A stretch of 64,000 nt of DNA from Ascarosepion bandense (Eukaryota > Mollusca > Cephalopoda > Sepiida > Sepiidae), in NCBI GenBank assembly GCA_037127315.1, contig JBBBDQ010000750.1:1581501-1645500 (forward strand), written 5' to 3'. The position numbers and the translations under genes were made by a program. The notes beneath the pieces were generated by a model. The model worked only from the letters and a program-made list of their open reading frames with translations. It searched no databases and was not told where the DNA came from. The first letter of the stretch is position 1. Each line of letters opens with the position of its first letter. Below are positions 20,531-31,991 of the stretch, in pieces.

Positions 20531-21668
20531 AAACTCGACACATCAATCTAAACTTTGTTACCCATCACTTCTGACCGCAAAATACATTTGGTTTAATTTA
20601 ATCAGAACATTGACAATATTACATTTTTCTAACCCTATGTTCCTATGCCACAAATTGATGAATTCTTGTTTTTAAGTTATGAAATATGCATTAATTTTTT
20701 TTTTAATTCTTGAAAGATGTCACCAAACATATTTGCCATATTCGCAATGAAGGTAAAAAATCAAAATATTTCAAAAGCTTCATTTTTCAATTTGCTAATT
20801 ATGTAATTCCAGAGTAACTGTGTATTTTAACGCATTTAACAGTTTATATCTGTAGCATAACATACAACTTTACAATTAAACAAAAATTACAAACTTGCAA
20901 AAGTTTATTTTTCAATTTGCTAATGATAGAATTGGATAGTATGGGTGCATTTTTAATGCAATTAATACTTTATAGCCATAGCGTAAAATACACACTTACA
21001 AATAAATAAAACAAATTCTAGAAGTTTCTAGAAGCTTCCCGAAAATCATAGTGCTGCTATAGTTATATGATTTTAAAAACTTTGTGTTTGGGTTACATTA
21101 AACAAAAAAAAACTGAATAAAACCGTTTTTCATTATTTTTTAACAAAGGTTCATCAATTTATGAAACAAAATAAATTACACTGGTGGACATTACTTACCC
21201 AAATGTAAAAACTTTGGGCACATGTTTCTAGGCTACGTTTTTAAAGCTGATTCTGAAAATCAAGTCTGTTTTGCACCATCACATTAAGTTTTCTCTGTAA
21301 AGATTAATTTTTTTTTTTTTTTTTTTTTTTTGCTCAAAATCGGTCAAAATGGCGAAGTGCCAGGACATAAGAATGTAAGTAAAGCACTTGAAACGTTTTG
21401 TTTTAAATTCAAGTAACTTATCATATAAGGAAAAGAATCCTCATAACCTCATAAGTTTATTTTTATCAGTTTCAGTCTCTAACTTCTAACCTAGAAATAC
21501 ATCATTGTCTGTGGCTTACTGAAACCAAAAAACCCAATTTTCTGATCTAAAATACTTGGTGTTTGTGTTTATTTTTATAGATTTGATAAACTTCCTATTT
21601 TCTAAAAATTGGTCATTCCGGGCTAGAAAATACCGATCAAAGTGTTGCATAAGAATAAGTAATATATT
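20531..21668 (-). repeat. Uncharacterised AT-rich repeat (related to 1600-1850)
   Basis: Two internal blocks share TTTTTCAATTTGCTAAT and ATTTAACAGTTTATA-like text, which suggests an internal duplication. The block around 21010-21130 matches 1600-1850 in reverse. A T tract lies at 21308-21331. No coding frame is recognised. Confidence 0.4.
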
Positions 21669-21973
21669 CAGTCAGTTAAGTGCCATACGTGATACACGCT
21701 TGGGCGATCATGTCTCGAAAGAGACATGACTGACTGGGCAGAAGATTATCCCGCAGTAGGTTGCCATTGCTTTCTGCGGTAGACTGGTTGCCGACCAAGG
21801 CTACAGAACCCAATCTGTCCTGTTATTTAACCCATAACTAGAAAGAAAAGACGGAGTAATACCTTTCCCAAGGGTGTTTGCGCGTAAGTGAATGCAGTGA
21901 ATTCGGCTGGAATTCGAACTCGGCTCCCCGATTTCTTCTTCCGAGCCGATATCCAATGCACCACAACGCACAT
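21669..21973 (-). mobile_element. SINE-3, full-length copy (minus)
   Basis: The whole family consensus in reverse, from CAGTCAGTTAAGTGCCATAC to ATATCCAATGCACCACAACG, with B box, 3' hairpin and terminus intact. Confidence 0.9.
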
Positions 21974-22149
21974 CCTTTAATCCTTATAAATAAACCTTAA
22001 TCAAACATATAAGTCAATAATTTATAAAAGAAATGTGAACGAAAAAAAGATACAAACGAAGTTTAAGCATATATGAACCTATGATATGCAAAGTTTTTCA
22101 TTTATGTTCACTTAAAGTCAGATAATAAATCCACAGAAAATGAAGTATA

Positions 22150-22469
22150 TGGTGTCCATAAAGTTCGTGTGAACCCTAAAAAGTTTATAATTTTATTTGT
22201 ATTTGCGATAGAAATAATTTGTAAAAAAGGATTAGAAAGAAGGTTTTATTGAAGTTTTCACATGTCCTCCATTATTAGCAATACAAAGGGTAATACGATT
22301 TTGCACTTCATAGTTTTTATTTATGTAAAAATTGTTGGAAATTTTGTGGTAAAGAAACATTCAATAACTATATCTAAAACTAAGTACATTAAACTTCATA
22401 AAAGTTTTACAGATTATTTCTATCACAAATACAAAAATTTTTTTTTTAGGATGCACACGGACTTTAGAC

Positions 22470-22474
<5 letters not shown>
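22150..22474. mobile_element. MITE-2, complete, IS630/Tc1-type ends
   Basis: Ends GGTGTCCATAAAGTTCGTGTG and CACACGGACTTTAGACACC are inverted repeats. Pairing continues for about 70 bp (TTTGTATTTGCGATAGAAAT against ATTTCTATCACAAATACAAA). TA repeats flank both sides. There is no transposase. Confidence 0.8.
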
Positions 22475-22515
<41 letters not shown>

Positions 22516-23020
22516 CACACACACGATACGCACCCCGAACTATATATATATATATACACGATACGGACCCCGAACTATCGCCAGTCTCAATGAACGTGTA
22601 TCACCTTGGAGAGGCACCGTGCCTTAATCCACAATTGGGCCTTAAACTCACACTTAACCTCAAATAGAACTCGTGTATACGATCAATCGCTAAAGATAGA
22701 GGTAAGCAATTCGGCCCTCTGTAATGATCCAGTAAGTACCTGGCTCCTCATTGTACCCTCTACAATTACAAGAACTAGATATGAACAAACAACGGAATTG
22801 CGTTGTCAAATTTGAGCAGAAGCTGCACAAAGCCCAGTCTCCAGCGTCGATAGAATCCAAAAGTATCTCCGAATCCATTTGATGGGGAGACGAATTATTT
22901 TCCATCCTCTGACCTCTCTTTCACAAGCGGAATGTAGCAAATCTCTCGTTGCACAATCTCTGCTTTCACGGAAAGAGCTCTTACAAAGTCACATTAATGG
23001 TTCCGCCACGCCTACCCTTA
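22475..23020. other. TA microsatellite and unrecognised mid-GC sequence
   Basis: TA tract 22475-22509, then two ACGATACG(C/G)ACCCCGAACTA repeats 43 bp apart and about 450 bp of balanced composition. I recognise no element or gene. Confidence 0.4.
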
Positions 23021-23085
23021 CGGAAATTAACGAATTTTAACGAAACTTTGTTTATAAACAACCGACAATTTGAAATGAACTGTTT
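23021..23085 (-). mobile_element. SINE-1, 3' end (minus)
   Basis: The reverse complement of the SINE-1 terminus (CAATTTGAAATGAA, ACAACCGACAATTTG, AATTAACG). Confidence 0.75.
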
Positions 23086-23212
23086 GTTTCCGTAACATGT
23101 TTACATTTGTTGACATTACGATACATTTCAGAGCAGATATGGTTGTTTGTGATGAATCGAAAATTGTGTTATATAGGCTTGATTAAAACCTCTTTTAGAC
23201 TGCAGGCTATTC

Positions 23213-23443
23213 GTGGTCAAGAGGTCTAAGACGTTGCCAGCTCAAATGGTAGCTTCTCATAATAATAGGGGTCGCAGGTTCGAATCCTGCCAAATGGCAC
23301 ACATTTTTGTAATAACAATTTATCGTAAATAATCAGGCCGGTAGATATAAATATATAATACTGTTTAATTAAAAAAAAAAACAGAATATCTACTTAAATA
23401 CGAGTATCGATAAAAAAAGAATAATGTTCAAACAATTCATTTC
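23213..23443 (+). mobile_element. SINE-1, near full-length copy
   Basis: A head with GTGGTCAAGAGGTC and a perfect B box GGTTCGAATCC, the body GTAGATATAAATATATAATA, and an expanded A run. It ends at AACAATTCATTTCA, where a TA tract and the third hammerhead repeat follow. Confidence 0.85.
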
Positions 23444-23451
23444 ATATATAT

Positions 23452-23609
23452 TAAAAAGTCTGCCTACTTCCACCGAACGCCCATAGCCCAGTGGTAGAGT
23501 CGCCGACTGACGCCATTTCGGTCGGGTTTCAATCCTGGGTAAAAAAGCAATCGGAGTCTAACCGTACTTGATGAGCTGTGATACGGCGAAACAGATCTGT
23601 CTGCGGATG

Positions 23610-23612
<3 letters not shown>
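23452..23612 (+). mobile_element. Retrozyme-like repeat, single unit with best tRNA-like head
   Basis: TTAAAAAGTCTGCC precedes a head whose A box TAGCCCAGTGG fits the consensus exactly. The B box GGTTTCAATCC and GGTAAAAAAGCAATCGG follow, then a hammerhead motif (23562-23606). It is cut by a TA microsatellite directly after the motif, as in the unit at 17625. No second hammerhead is present, so this is a monomer. Confidence 0.75.
23562..23606 (+). ncRNA. Hammerhead ribozyme motif, copy 3 (extended stem II, core insertion)
   Basis: Stem I CCGTA/TGCGG is the same as in the other copies. Stem II is here a real helix: GCTG (23575-23578) pairs with CGGC (23584-23587) around a TGATA loop. GAAA, the palindromic ACAGATCTGT and GTC are all intact. 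The core reads CTTGATGA with one extra T, which probably abolishes cleavage. Comparison suggests the ancestral motif had both the 4-bp stem II of this copy and the CTGATGA of the others. Confidence 0.7.
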
Positions 23613-23666
<54 letters not shown>

Positions 23667-23814
23667 TTGTGTGCATGAGTTTGTCCACGTATTAATGTAT
23701 GTATGTAGGTGCATGCGCACGTGAGTTTATGTACTAGTAAGCATATTGATAATTCTGTTTCACATGCTAATGTTAATGTGTATAGATGTCTGTATGTATA
23801 TATAGAGTTCCGGC
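23613..23814. repeat. TA microsatellite and AT-rich sequence
   Basis: TA tract of about 50 bp directly after the hammerhead, then TATGTA-rich text. Confidence 0.8.
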
Positions 23815-24093
23815 CATAATTATTAGGCTACACCAGTTTTTTAAAGAAATGCTTTATTTCATACTATTTTTTATTTATTGCGAAGTTGATAATTCTAAAT
23901 GAAAATAGAATAGTTCTTTTGCTATTATTAGCATGCAAAATTTTACAAGGAAGCCAGGAAACCTTTGATTTGGCCATAAGAAGAAGAAGAAACTAGCATA
24001 GGGAAGAGAGCACAAAAACTGGACACCAGAACAGTTCATTTGATGCACATGTTATTGTGCAGTATTAACAAAAGAACCATTCATTTGTTCATA
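23815..24093 (+). mobile_element. MITE-1, 3'-truncated copy
   Basis: Left terminal repeat GTTCCGGCCATAATTATTAGG and the complete core to AACAAAAGAACCATTC; the right terminal repeat is absent. CA and TA tracts follow at 24143-24230. Confidence 0.8.
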
Positions 24094-24151
24094 TTTCTAT
24101 GTGTATGTGTATTTGTGTGTATATACGTTCGTATGTTCATAAACACACACA

Positions 24152-24238
<87 letters not shown>

Positions 24239-25151
24239 CTTTATTCTGTTTATGATGATTTGTGGAGTTTTCAGTCGCGTACGTATTCTGCTTTTTCCTT
24301 CTGTATTTTCGTGCGTATATATTTAATTAGGTTTATTCTTTCATGCACTGGAATATGATTGTGTCAGTCTTGACCTTGTTAATACCAGGACCATGTTATC
24401 TTACGAATTCGTTCTTAGATGTATCCAATTATGTAGCTTTTAGAGATGTTTTCCAAACCTGATTTTAAAATTTAACAGAAAAATTGACACATCGATAAAA
24501 ACAAGCTTAAAAAATTGTGTATGTATATATGTGTGCATATATGTATCTGTATATGTGCATATATACTAGTATATGTTGCATGTGTATATACTTGTCTATC
24601 TTTCCATATGTGGATATCTATGTATTTGTATATGTGTACGTCTATATATTTTCCTCGTTTCATATCTGAATAACTTTGCAATAATCTAAAAATGATGCTT
24701 TGTTAAACTTATAATTTAAAAATCATAGTCTCTAACATTAATTCGTAATAATTATATATATAAATATCAAACAAATTTTTATTTTAATTTTAATTTTTAA
24801 GTGAAACTAATAGTCGATTAATAATACTGATCTCTATTGTAATCAAATATTAACATTAACGTCCCAATAAATTGTTTTTAGAGTTTGTTCTTATGTTCTT
24901 CAAATTAGAAATTATCTGCCACTTGATTGGTCACCATTGACGACGTAACAATGTCTCCCTGACTGAGAGGCTTTGGATAGTTTTAAAACTTTTCACTTTG
25001 AAATCAAGATCATCACTTGATAGGATACAGTTAGTACCGAAGCAAAATAGCTACTTTTGTAGTGATATATTAACATTTATGTTATAAATTCAAAGTAAAT
25101 AAAATTCGCTCCAATTTGTATTGAGCACTTTTTTAAGAATAGTATTTTTTT
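24094..25151. other. Microsatellites and featureless AT-rich sequence
   Basis: CA then TA tract at 24143-24230, TATG-rich text to 24640, then AT-rich sequence without recognised repeat or gene. Confidence 0.45.
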
Positions 25152-25495
25152 TTTAATCATCTCACCTCAAGCAAGGCATTCCACTGCCACTATTGCGCAT
25201 GGGGCTACATAGAGGAAGGTAAAGAGAAGGAGTGGTTAGACATAGGGAATGTCAGGAGGAAGGTGACAGATGAGTAAGGATAGCGAGGATGAGGGTTGGG
25301 CAGATGGGAAGAGTGTTTGATAGAATAGGAGCAGGTTAGTGTGTTAGGAGGTGTCTATTGACCTTACATTTAAACTCCTGGAGATTGTAGCCGTCGGGGA
25401 AGCAATCATTTGGAAGAGAATTCCACAGTCGGGAAGTGCGAGGAAAGAAACTGTTGGAGTAGAAGTTACGGCTGCATTTTATCGGTTAAACATTT
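25152..25495 (-). mobile_element. LINE-B 3' end (minus)
   Basis: Starts at the family terminus (AATCATCTCACCTCAAGCAAGG) and extends into the C-terminal coding part (FYSNSFF-like, in reverse). The first 230 bp are nearly identical to 32892-33124. Confidence 0.75.
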
Positions 25496-25732
25496 TAAAC
25501 ATTTTTGGAAACGGAATTTTATTCCATCCATACCTACCCTATGCTTATATTTATTTATTCATTTATTTATCTGTAAACTCAGATAAAATTTAGAGGGAAA
25601 ATATCCATTTTCAATATGTCAGTTTAAGACATGCATTGTCAACCCCGTTTTAACAAAGAATTAGGAAAAATTCTAATGCCCGAGGCTTGGTCTATTAAAG
25701 GTAGGGTTTGGGGAATATTGGCTTTTATAGGG

Positions 25733-26340
25733 TTAAGCTAGCGGAATCTTAGTACTAAATTCTTCTATGGTAGTGCAAGTTATGTGGCTCGACCATTGAG
25801 TTAGTAGTGGTACGTAGGGGAAAAGGTAACTGCTTAGCCAAATTTTAAAAAACAATTTGGAACTAAATGGAAGAATAAGATAATTATTGCAATATATATA
25901 TATATTTCTATGACGACACATGCTAATGATCTCTCTACGTTTATTCAGAAGTACATTTTGATACTGAAATTTCAAAATTTTAATTGTTTCTGTTAAATAT
26001 AAATTATATCTGTCTCTTAAGCTATTAGGGGTCCGGGGTTTGTCTATCATCTTTCCCTTTATTTTCGGATTTAGGTTATTTTCTTTTAATTCCCAGTATT
26101 TTTGGGAAAGAGCTGTTTGATATCTTAAATTAGGGTTAATGAAGGAGTGCCTGTGTGTATAAAGCCGTTGCTTCCAAATTCCCGTCAAAATTCCGATATA
26201 AACATTGTATTTTTCCTTATTTACCTTAGGGTAGATGGTGGCTGGATAGATCACGTTTGCAAATCTACATTTACCTTCAACCGGACAGTTATCTCTAGAT
26301 CTATAATTACAGGGTTGGTGGGTATAATTACAGGGTGGTG
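25733..26340 (-). pseudogene. Penelope-like element, GIY-YIG endonuclease domain fragment
   Basis: The C-terminal domain of a Penelope-like retroelement protein, about 170 codons. Upstream of the frame, RSRDNCPVEGKCRFAN gives the CX5C zinc-binding linker. It continues VIYPATIYPK and YNVYIGILTGIWKQRLYTH (the YIG strand plus the conserved Arg), SQKYWELKENN, and the C-terminal CRHRNIY signature. The domain order (Cys pair, GIY-YIG fold, CRHRN) is typical of EN-positive Penelope-like elements, which use it to nick the target. The final 50 residues after CRHRN look like read-through. The reverse transcriptase part is missing, so this is a 5'-truncated copy. Penelope-like elements are known hosts of hammerhead ribozymes, but none is seen next to this copy. 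Confidence 0.8.
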
Positions 26341-27490
26341 GGTATAATTCTATTTTTTGTATTGGATTCGCTACACTTCTAAAGAATACTGGGGAAAATG
26401 TATGACAAAATGGAAAAAAGTTTTCGAGTGGCGAACTAAATATTTCACCATTTCTTGCAGATATTCTATTGTTATAGTGTGGCTTAACAAAATGGATGGA
26501 AAAGTAAAAGTCAAAGAATCTAGATTAACTTCGAAAGATTATATTAGAAAAATAAATTTAGAATTACGTGCAGTCCTCATTCATACGCATGTATCGCCGC
26601 ACCAACGTTACAAATTTAGTCTGATGAATTCCTAAAGAACGTAACGCGTCACACGAAACATTTTTTCAACTTTGTCATATATTTCCTCCATAAGCAAAAT
26701 GACCAACAATACATTTTGCCTGTAGTTGAAGTCATACAAATGCTTTCAAAATATATAAAATTGTTGTTCAGAATATTTAGATTGCTCATAGAGGTGTCGA
26801 TATGCCGCTAAAGAAAATTAACCAAACAATCTGTTGCATGTCAATATCTGAGTTTTTTTTAAATGGTTTTCTAATCTATTCTGTGTCGGTGTCAAACCAT
26901 TGTTCCTCTGTCTGCCTATTCTTCGTTTGCCTAAAATGGTACCTGTCGGATGGAGGGCGAATAAGTATATCTTTACCAGCTTTCTCTTCTTGTCAGTGGT
27001 CATGACGTATTCCAGTGGGTCTTTTTCTTATCTGATGGGATCTTGCACTGCGTCATTTTTGATGCGATCTACATAGGAAATTCCTAGAATGAGATCTGTA
27101 GCATGGCATGCTTAGATACCTCCTCACAGTAATGCTGTTCAGAGTGACGTAGTTAGAATGTGTGTCAGCCGGGGCAGAGTGCGTGCTTCCCGAAACAAAA
27201 TTTATGCTGTTGTTTCGGGACTACCTGTGACTTATCAAGTGATGATGTTGATTTCAAGATGAATTTATACTTGAGTTTACACCACAAAAATAGAACAGCA
27301 TAGTGACTCTCTCTTAATGCTACTCTGATCAAAAGAGAAACAATTCACTGAGGCAAAAATGTTTAGGTAATGTTTTGATCGCAATGTCAGCAGCAGTAAT
27401 TGTGCACTGTAGTACTTACAACATCCCACAATACCTGCCAGATCTTCTATTATTCAATTGTGGGATTTCAATTAAACAAAAATGGTAAAG
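26341..27490. other. No recognised element
   Basis: A 92-codon plus-strand frame at 26357 is not recognised. Mid-GC sequence around 26880-27230 could be a decayed retroelement, because its minus strand reads YVMTTDKKRKLVK and similar, but I cannot assign it. Confidence 0.35.
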
Positions 27491-27493
<3 letters not shown>

Positions 27494-27545
<52 letters not shown>

Positions 27546-27919
27546 TAAATATATATTTTTCTTTATATATATATATATATATAAGAGAGAGAGAGAGAGA
27601 GAGATATAAATATATATTTTTCTTTATATATATATATATATATCTAGAGAGAGAGAGAGAGAGATATATATATATTTTTATTTATATATATATATAGAGA
27701 GAGAGAGAGAAAGAGAGAGTAAATATATATTTTTCTTTATATATATATATATATATATATCTAGAGAGCGCGAGAGAGAGAGTAAATATATATTTTTCTT
27801 TATATATATATATATACATCTAGAGAGAGAGAGAGAGAGAGAGAGAGATAAATATATATTTTTCTTTATATATATATATATATATATAAGAGAGAGAGAG
27901 AGAGAGTATATATTTTTAT

Positions 27920-27962
<43 letters not shown>
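27494..27962. repeat. Compound minisatellite of TA and GA blocks
   Basis: About seven to eight units of roughly 60 bp, each made of a GA run, TAAATATATATTTTTCTTTA and a TA run, often joined by TCTAGAGA. Repeats inside a repeat: the longer unit is itself amplified. Confidence 0.85.
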
Positions 27963-27963
<1 letters not shown>

Positions 27964-28380
27964 TGTAATGGTTGCTACAATGTTTTTAAATTCATAGTAT
28001 CACTACACAAAAAATTTCTCATGTTTCGAAGCCAGCCCATTATGTTTTGGCTTCATCCTCAGGTGATTTTTTTTAGATTTCTGAACAGCAGGTAAAAAAA
28101 AAAAAAATGAACCGTTCCCACCATTTAATTTTCATTTCAACTTATAATCCGATGAGAAGCGCAATAGAACCCAATTCTGATATGGTGTCCATCGGAGTCG
28201 CTACTCCCTAAGCCATCGACGCATGAAATCAGAGAAGGGAAAGAAAGATTAACGTGTTGCAGTGTATACACACACCAGTCACCGAAAGAACTCAATTCAT
28301 TTCTGAAGAGTCACGCATATAGCAGAAGTGGAAACTTTTCAAAAATTTTCTTCTCCAGAGAGCTCAATCGTAATGAGAGC

Positions 28381-28422
<42 letters not shown>

Positions 28423-28591
28423 TAAATGGCATATCCAATTATTCAAATGTTGGAGAATTTTTGTCATTATTTTCACCTGAAATTAAAGCCAAAATACGAT
28501 GTTAGGAACGGCTTATGATTAAACATAATAGATATTCATTGTCTCTTATATTTAACAGTATATGTTTAGAAAATTATCTGCTGCCTCGATA

Positions 28592-28638
<47 letters not shown>

Positions 28639-29221
28639 ATTTGTTATATATTTTTATATATTATATATGCGCGGTACTTATTGGAAAGTGCTTAATATCA
28701 GTGATAGAGCTAACATATTCGGTTGAATTGATGTGAGTTTGTGGCCTTGGGTTTCACGCTTCTGCGATCGTTAAACACACTGATTAATTTTTTAAAAATT
28801 AGGATATATGTGAGGTTTCGTATATTGGTGTTTTTATGGAAGTGGGAGGAAAAATTGTTGTCGTGACGCCACTCATACTAACGCAAACATACATGCACGC
28901 GCAAACACCCATAACTATATGCAAACAATATGGGACTTGGCATATATATATGTATATGTGTACCGTTGTGTACATACGTCATCATTTGGTTGGTGTACTA
29001 TATATATATATATATATAGTACACCAATCAAAGTGTGTGTGTGTGTGTGTGCGTGTGTGTGAATAAAAACTTGATAACACATAAATTAAACAGAAATTTG
29101 AAGAGGAGAAACATTTTTTAACAAAAGCCCTGAGCATCCTTTCGGCCAACACTTCATATGAGTGTGCCGTTGGCAAAAGAAATTGACACAGGATCTTAAG
29201 TTATGAAAGGAAACTGTAAAA

Positions 29222-29273
<52 letters not shown>

Positions 29274-29290
29274 GACATGCATTTCAGAAG
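27963..29290. other. Microsatellites and AT-rich sequence, with a TA palindrome
   Basis: TA tracts at 28384-28420, 28593-28634 and 29224-29271. At 28989-29033 the TA tract sits inside a palindrome (TTGGTGTAC arms). A motif on the minus strand near 28010-28075 pairs GAAGCCA with TGGCTTC and continues CGAAACATG. No gene recognised. Confidence 0.5.
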
Positions 29291-29900
29291 TTCAAAACTC
29301 TATTTCCATTCAAAGTAGCATCCTCTGACTCCAATGCACTTGATATCATGTTCCAGCTTCTCCGTGAAGGTTCCCTGGGAGTCCAGGACCTTTGTCACAG
29401 CCTCTTTCATCATTCAGCATTTTCAATTCCTTGAAAACGACTACCCCTGTGGTTTGACTTCAGCTTCAGGCACCAGCAAGTGTCACGGGGAGCAAGGTCT
29501 AGACTTTGAGGAGGTTGAGTGACAGTTTTGATGCCATCAACCATCTCCTTGCTGTCACCAACGCGTCTTTCATTCTATTCGTCACTGAGTATCCTGGGAA
29601 CACACCTTGCCCAAATTTTGAGTATGTTCAGTTCTTCATAATTCTGTGTACAGTTGGTGCACCAACTTCAAACTGTCCGTACACGGGGTTTTATATACAC
29701 ACGATGATTTTTAGCCAGAAAATTGTGAATTTTCTCAACCAATTCTGATGTTCTGACGTCCCTCCCCATCTCGCATTGCACTCTACAGGAGTTGAATCTT
29801 TTCTGTTGCTCGGCTTACACAAGTTATTCATGAACAGTTTGGCAATTTCATAAGAATTTGTAGCGTTTTGAATTATTTGTATGTTTATCGGCATATCAAC
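29291..29900 (-). pseudogene. Mariner-family transposase remnant with internal deletion
   Basis: The minus strand gives scattered mariner matches in changing frames. VEKIHNFLAKNHRVY belongs to the helix-turn-helix region, and KIWARCVPRILSDE to the WVPRLLTDE region. The sequence then jumps directly to SLDLAPRD (the third catalytic Asp region), FQGIE and a C-terminal CIGVRGCYFEW. The catalytic core between is deleted. Assignment rests on motif order only. Confidence 0.55.
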
Positions 29901-30174
29901 ACTATATGGGTCATTTAATGACAAAATATTTCTTGAGAGCTTGAAAGTAATAACAATATATGTTATTATGCTATCGCAATTGAGTACATGGTAGATGATA
30001 CTCAGCTTTTGTGCATGTACGTTTTATGTTGGTTATTTGGAAGTATTTTAAATGGTTTGGCTTAATTGCTACACTTTGTTAGTATGTGCGTATTGTTGGT
30101 AATTTTAATATACTAGATTTTTTGTTAAAAATTTGAAACTGAATTGTTATATATATATAATATATATATCTATC

Positions 30175-30227
<53 letters not shown>

Positions 30228-30232
<5 letters not shown>

Positions 30233-30870
30233 GTGTTGCCCCAAGAAAGGCATTTTGCTACCACTGTTGTGCTGGGGGTTACATAGGAGGTAAGTTATGA
30301 GAAAGAGTGACAGGTTACAGGAGGTTTCAGGAAGAGGGTAGGAGAAGGATGAGAATACTGATGAGAGTGGAGTGAACAAAGAAAGAAGCATGAGAGAGGA
30401 AGCAAGTTAGTGAGATAGTAGATGACTATTGGCTTTACATTTGAATTCTTGGCGATTGTAGCTGTCAGGAAAGTAAGCAAACGGGAGGGAATTCTACAGG
30501 CCGAAGTGCGAGGGAAGAAGCTGTTGGAGTAGAATTTGCGTTTACAATTTATTGATTTCACAATAAAAGGGTGAGGTCTAGTTGCTAATCTTGTGGCTCG
30601 AGCAAATTCATGTATGGGGTGTACCAGTGAGCTAAGCTCGTCTGAGCAGAAGCCACGGAAGTATTTGTAGGAGAGGCACAGGAAAGTCACGTTGCGCCGG
30701 TGATGAAGTTACTGTAACCGAGCTGCCAACTCGGGATCGATCACATTGAAGATTCCTTCGTGGGATTTTGTCAAGGACCACTAGGTGGATAGCAGTTACC
30801 CGGACACGTATTCAATGCATGGACGGATTGTAGATTTGTATATGTGCCGGATTGTTTCAGACGGGAAAAA
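30228..30870 (-). pseudogene. LINE-B C-terminal coding region and 3' end (minus)
   Basis: A 131-codon frame (30690-30295) reads SYKYFRGFCSDELSSLVHP, then FARATRLATRPHPF and KRKFYSNSFFPRTS, the conserved post-RT tail of LINE-B. Upstream, up to 30870, the same family continues in other frames (matching the region before LCLFYKYFHGFCSDEL in better copies). The 3' terminus lies at 30230-30300. Non-functional tail fragment; RT and endonuclease are absent. Confidence 0.75.
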
Positions 30871-30936
30871 AGAAAGGTTATGCAAAAAGCAATATTGCAC
30901 TTAATTAAATAAACATTTGTTACTTTAATCATTTCA

Positions 30937-31457
30937 CCCCGAGCAAGGCGGAAAAGCCACTGATGTGCAGGGGGCTACATAAATGTAAAAAGATTAATTA
31001 GAAAATAGAGGAGTACAAACTAGTTAGAAAGGAACAATAGAAAGCTGAGAAAGCAGGTGCGATGACAGATACATAGGCGGAGAGAAAGGGAAGGTTATAC
31101 GGGGGTGGGGAGAGAGCTAGAGTCCAGTGGTTAGTAGATGAGTATTGACTTTGCATTTAAATTTCTGGAGGTTGTAGCCGTCAGGAAAGCAAGAATATGG
31201 GAGCGAGTTCCACAGGCGGGAAGTGCGAGAGAAGAAGCTGCAGGAGTAGAATTGTCGTCTGCATTTGGCTAACCTGACTGTGAATGGGTGGGACCCAGTT
31301 GCCAGTCTGGTTGCACGAGTAAACACCTGTTGAGGAGGCATCAGTGACTTAAATTCGTCTGAGCAGAAGCCATGAAAGTATTTATAGAACAGACAAAGGG
31401 ACGCCACATTTCGACGATGGGGAAGTGGCTGCAGTCGAGCCCCAGATCAGTACCTAA
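30937..31457 (-). pseudogene. LINE-B C-terminal coding region and 3' end (minus), second subfamily
   Basis: A 96-codon frame (31407-31117) reads LCLFYKYFHGFCSDEFKSL, FTRATRLATGSHPF, RRQFYSCSFFSRTSRLWNSL and ends with VNTHLLTTGL and a stop. The terminus is ATTTCACCCCGAGCAAGG. The same subfamily occurs at 41943-42606. Shares its orientation with the copy at 30228. Confidence 0.8.
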
Positions 31458-31690
31458 TTTTTCCCCCAAAAAATAAATGAAATTTTATTGTACTAAGCTA
31501 CGGACCCTAGTAAAACCAATTGTACTGAGTACTCCTTTATCTGTTTGCACTTCTCCCAAAAATTTAGTTTCGGTCGATCAACTTATGGCTATTTTAGGGA
31601 ATGTGACAGACTGACTGACGGACTAACGGAACTACAACATTTTATATATAGAAGTATGTAGTATTGCTTATGTTTGCTTTTTTATCTAAA
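31458..31690 (+). repeat. Tail-like repeat fragment (GACTGACTGACGGAC type)
   Basis: ACAGACTGACTGACGGACTAACGG followed by ACTACAACATTTTATATATAG resembles the 3' tails of RTE-type nonautonomous elements; no second copy here. Confidence 0.35.
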
Positions 31691-31694
31691 ACGA

Positions 31695-31815
31695 TATTAT
31701 TGATATTTTTACTATAAAAATGTATTTTTATACTTTCATAGCTTTTCTTTTTGTTTGTGGTTTAATAATTTCCCATATCAGTATTCCTAATAGGTGCTAG
31801 CATATATATATATTA
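31695..31815 (+). repeat. Rep-C fragment
   Basis: TATTTTTACTATAAAAATGTATTTTTATACTTTCATAGC, in pieces under 20 bases, matches the central part of Rep-C at 46790-46830 and 51665-51700. Confidence 0.55.
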
Positions 31816-31991
31816 AGACTTTGAATATATTAAGACTTTGAATAAGTCCGCGCTGATTTCTGACAGATGGAGTTCCCAGACCAGCGTGAGTATAGTTTTA
31901 TCTGGTAACGTATCTAGCTCAAAGTCGCAAGCTTGAAATTTAATATATTTCATTTCCCCGAAGTGTAAACATTTTTTTCATAGTGTTAAAC

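Noticed and set aside
24040..24326. Frames with poly-Tyr/Ile and poly-His/Thr here and at many other sites
   Set aside because: Translations of TA, CA and TG microsatellites.
30340..30385. CTGATGAG near 30358 as a possible further hammerhead
   Set aside because: It lies in the LINE-B untranslated end, with no GAAA at a fitting distance and no pairing stems.
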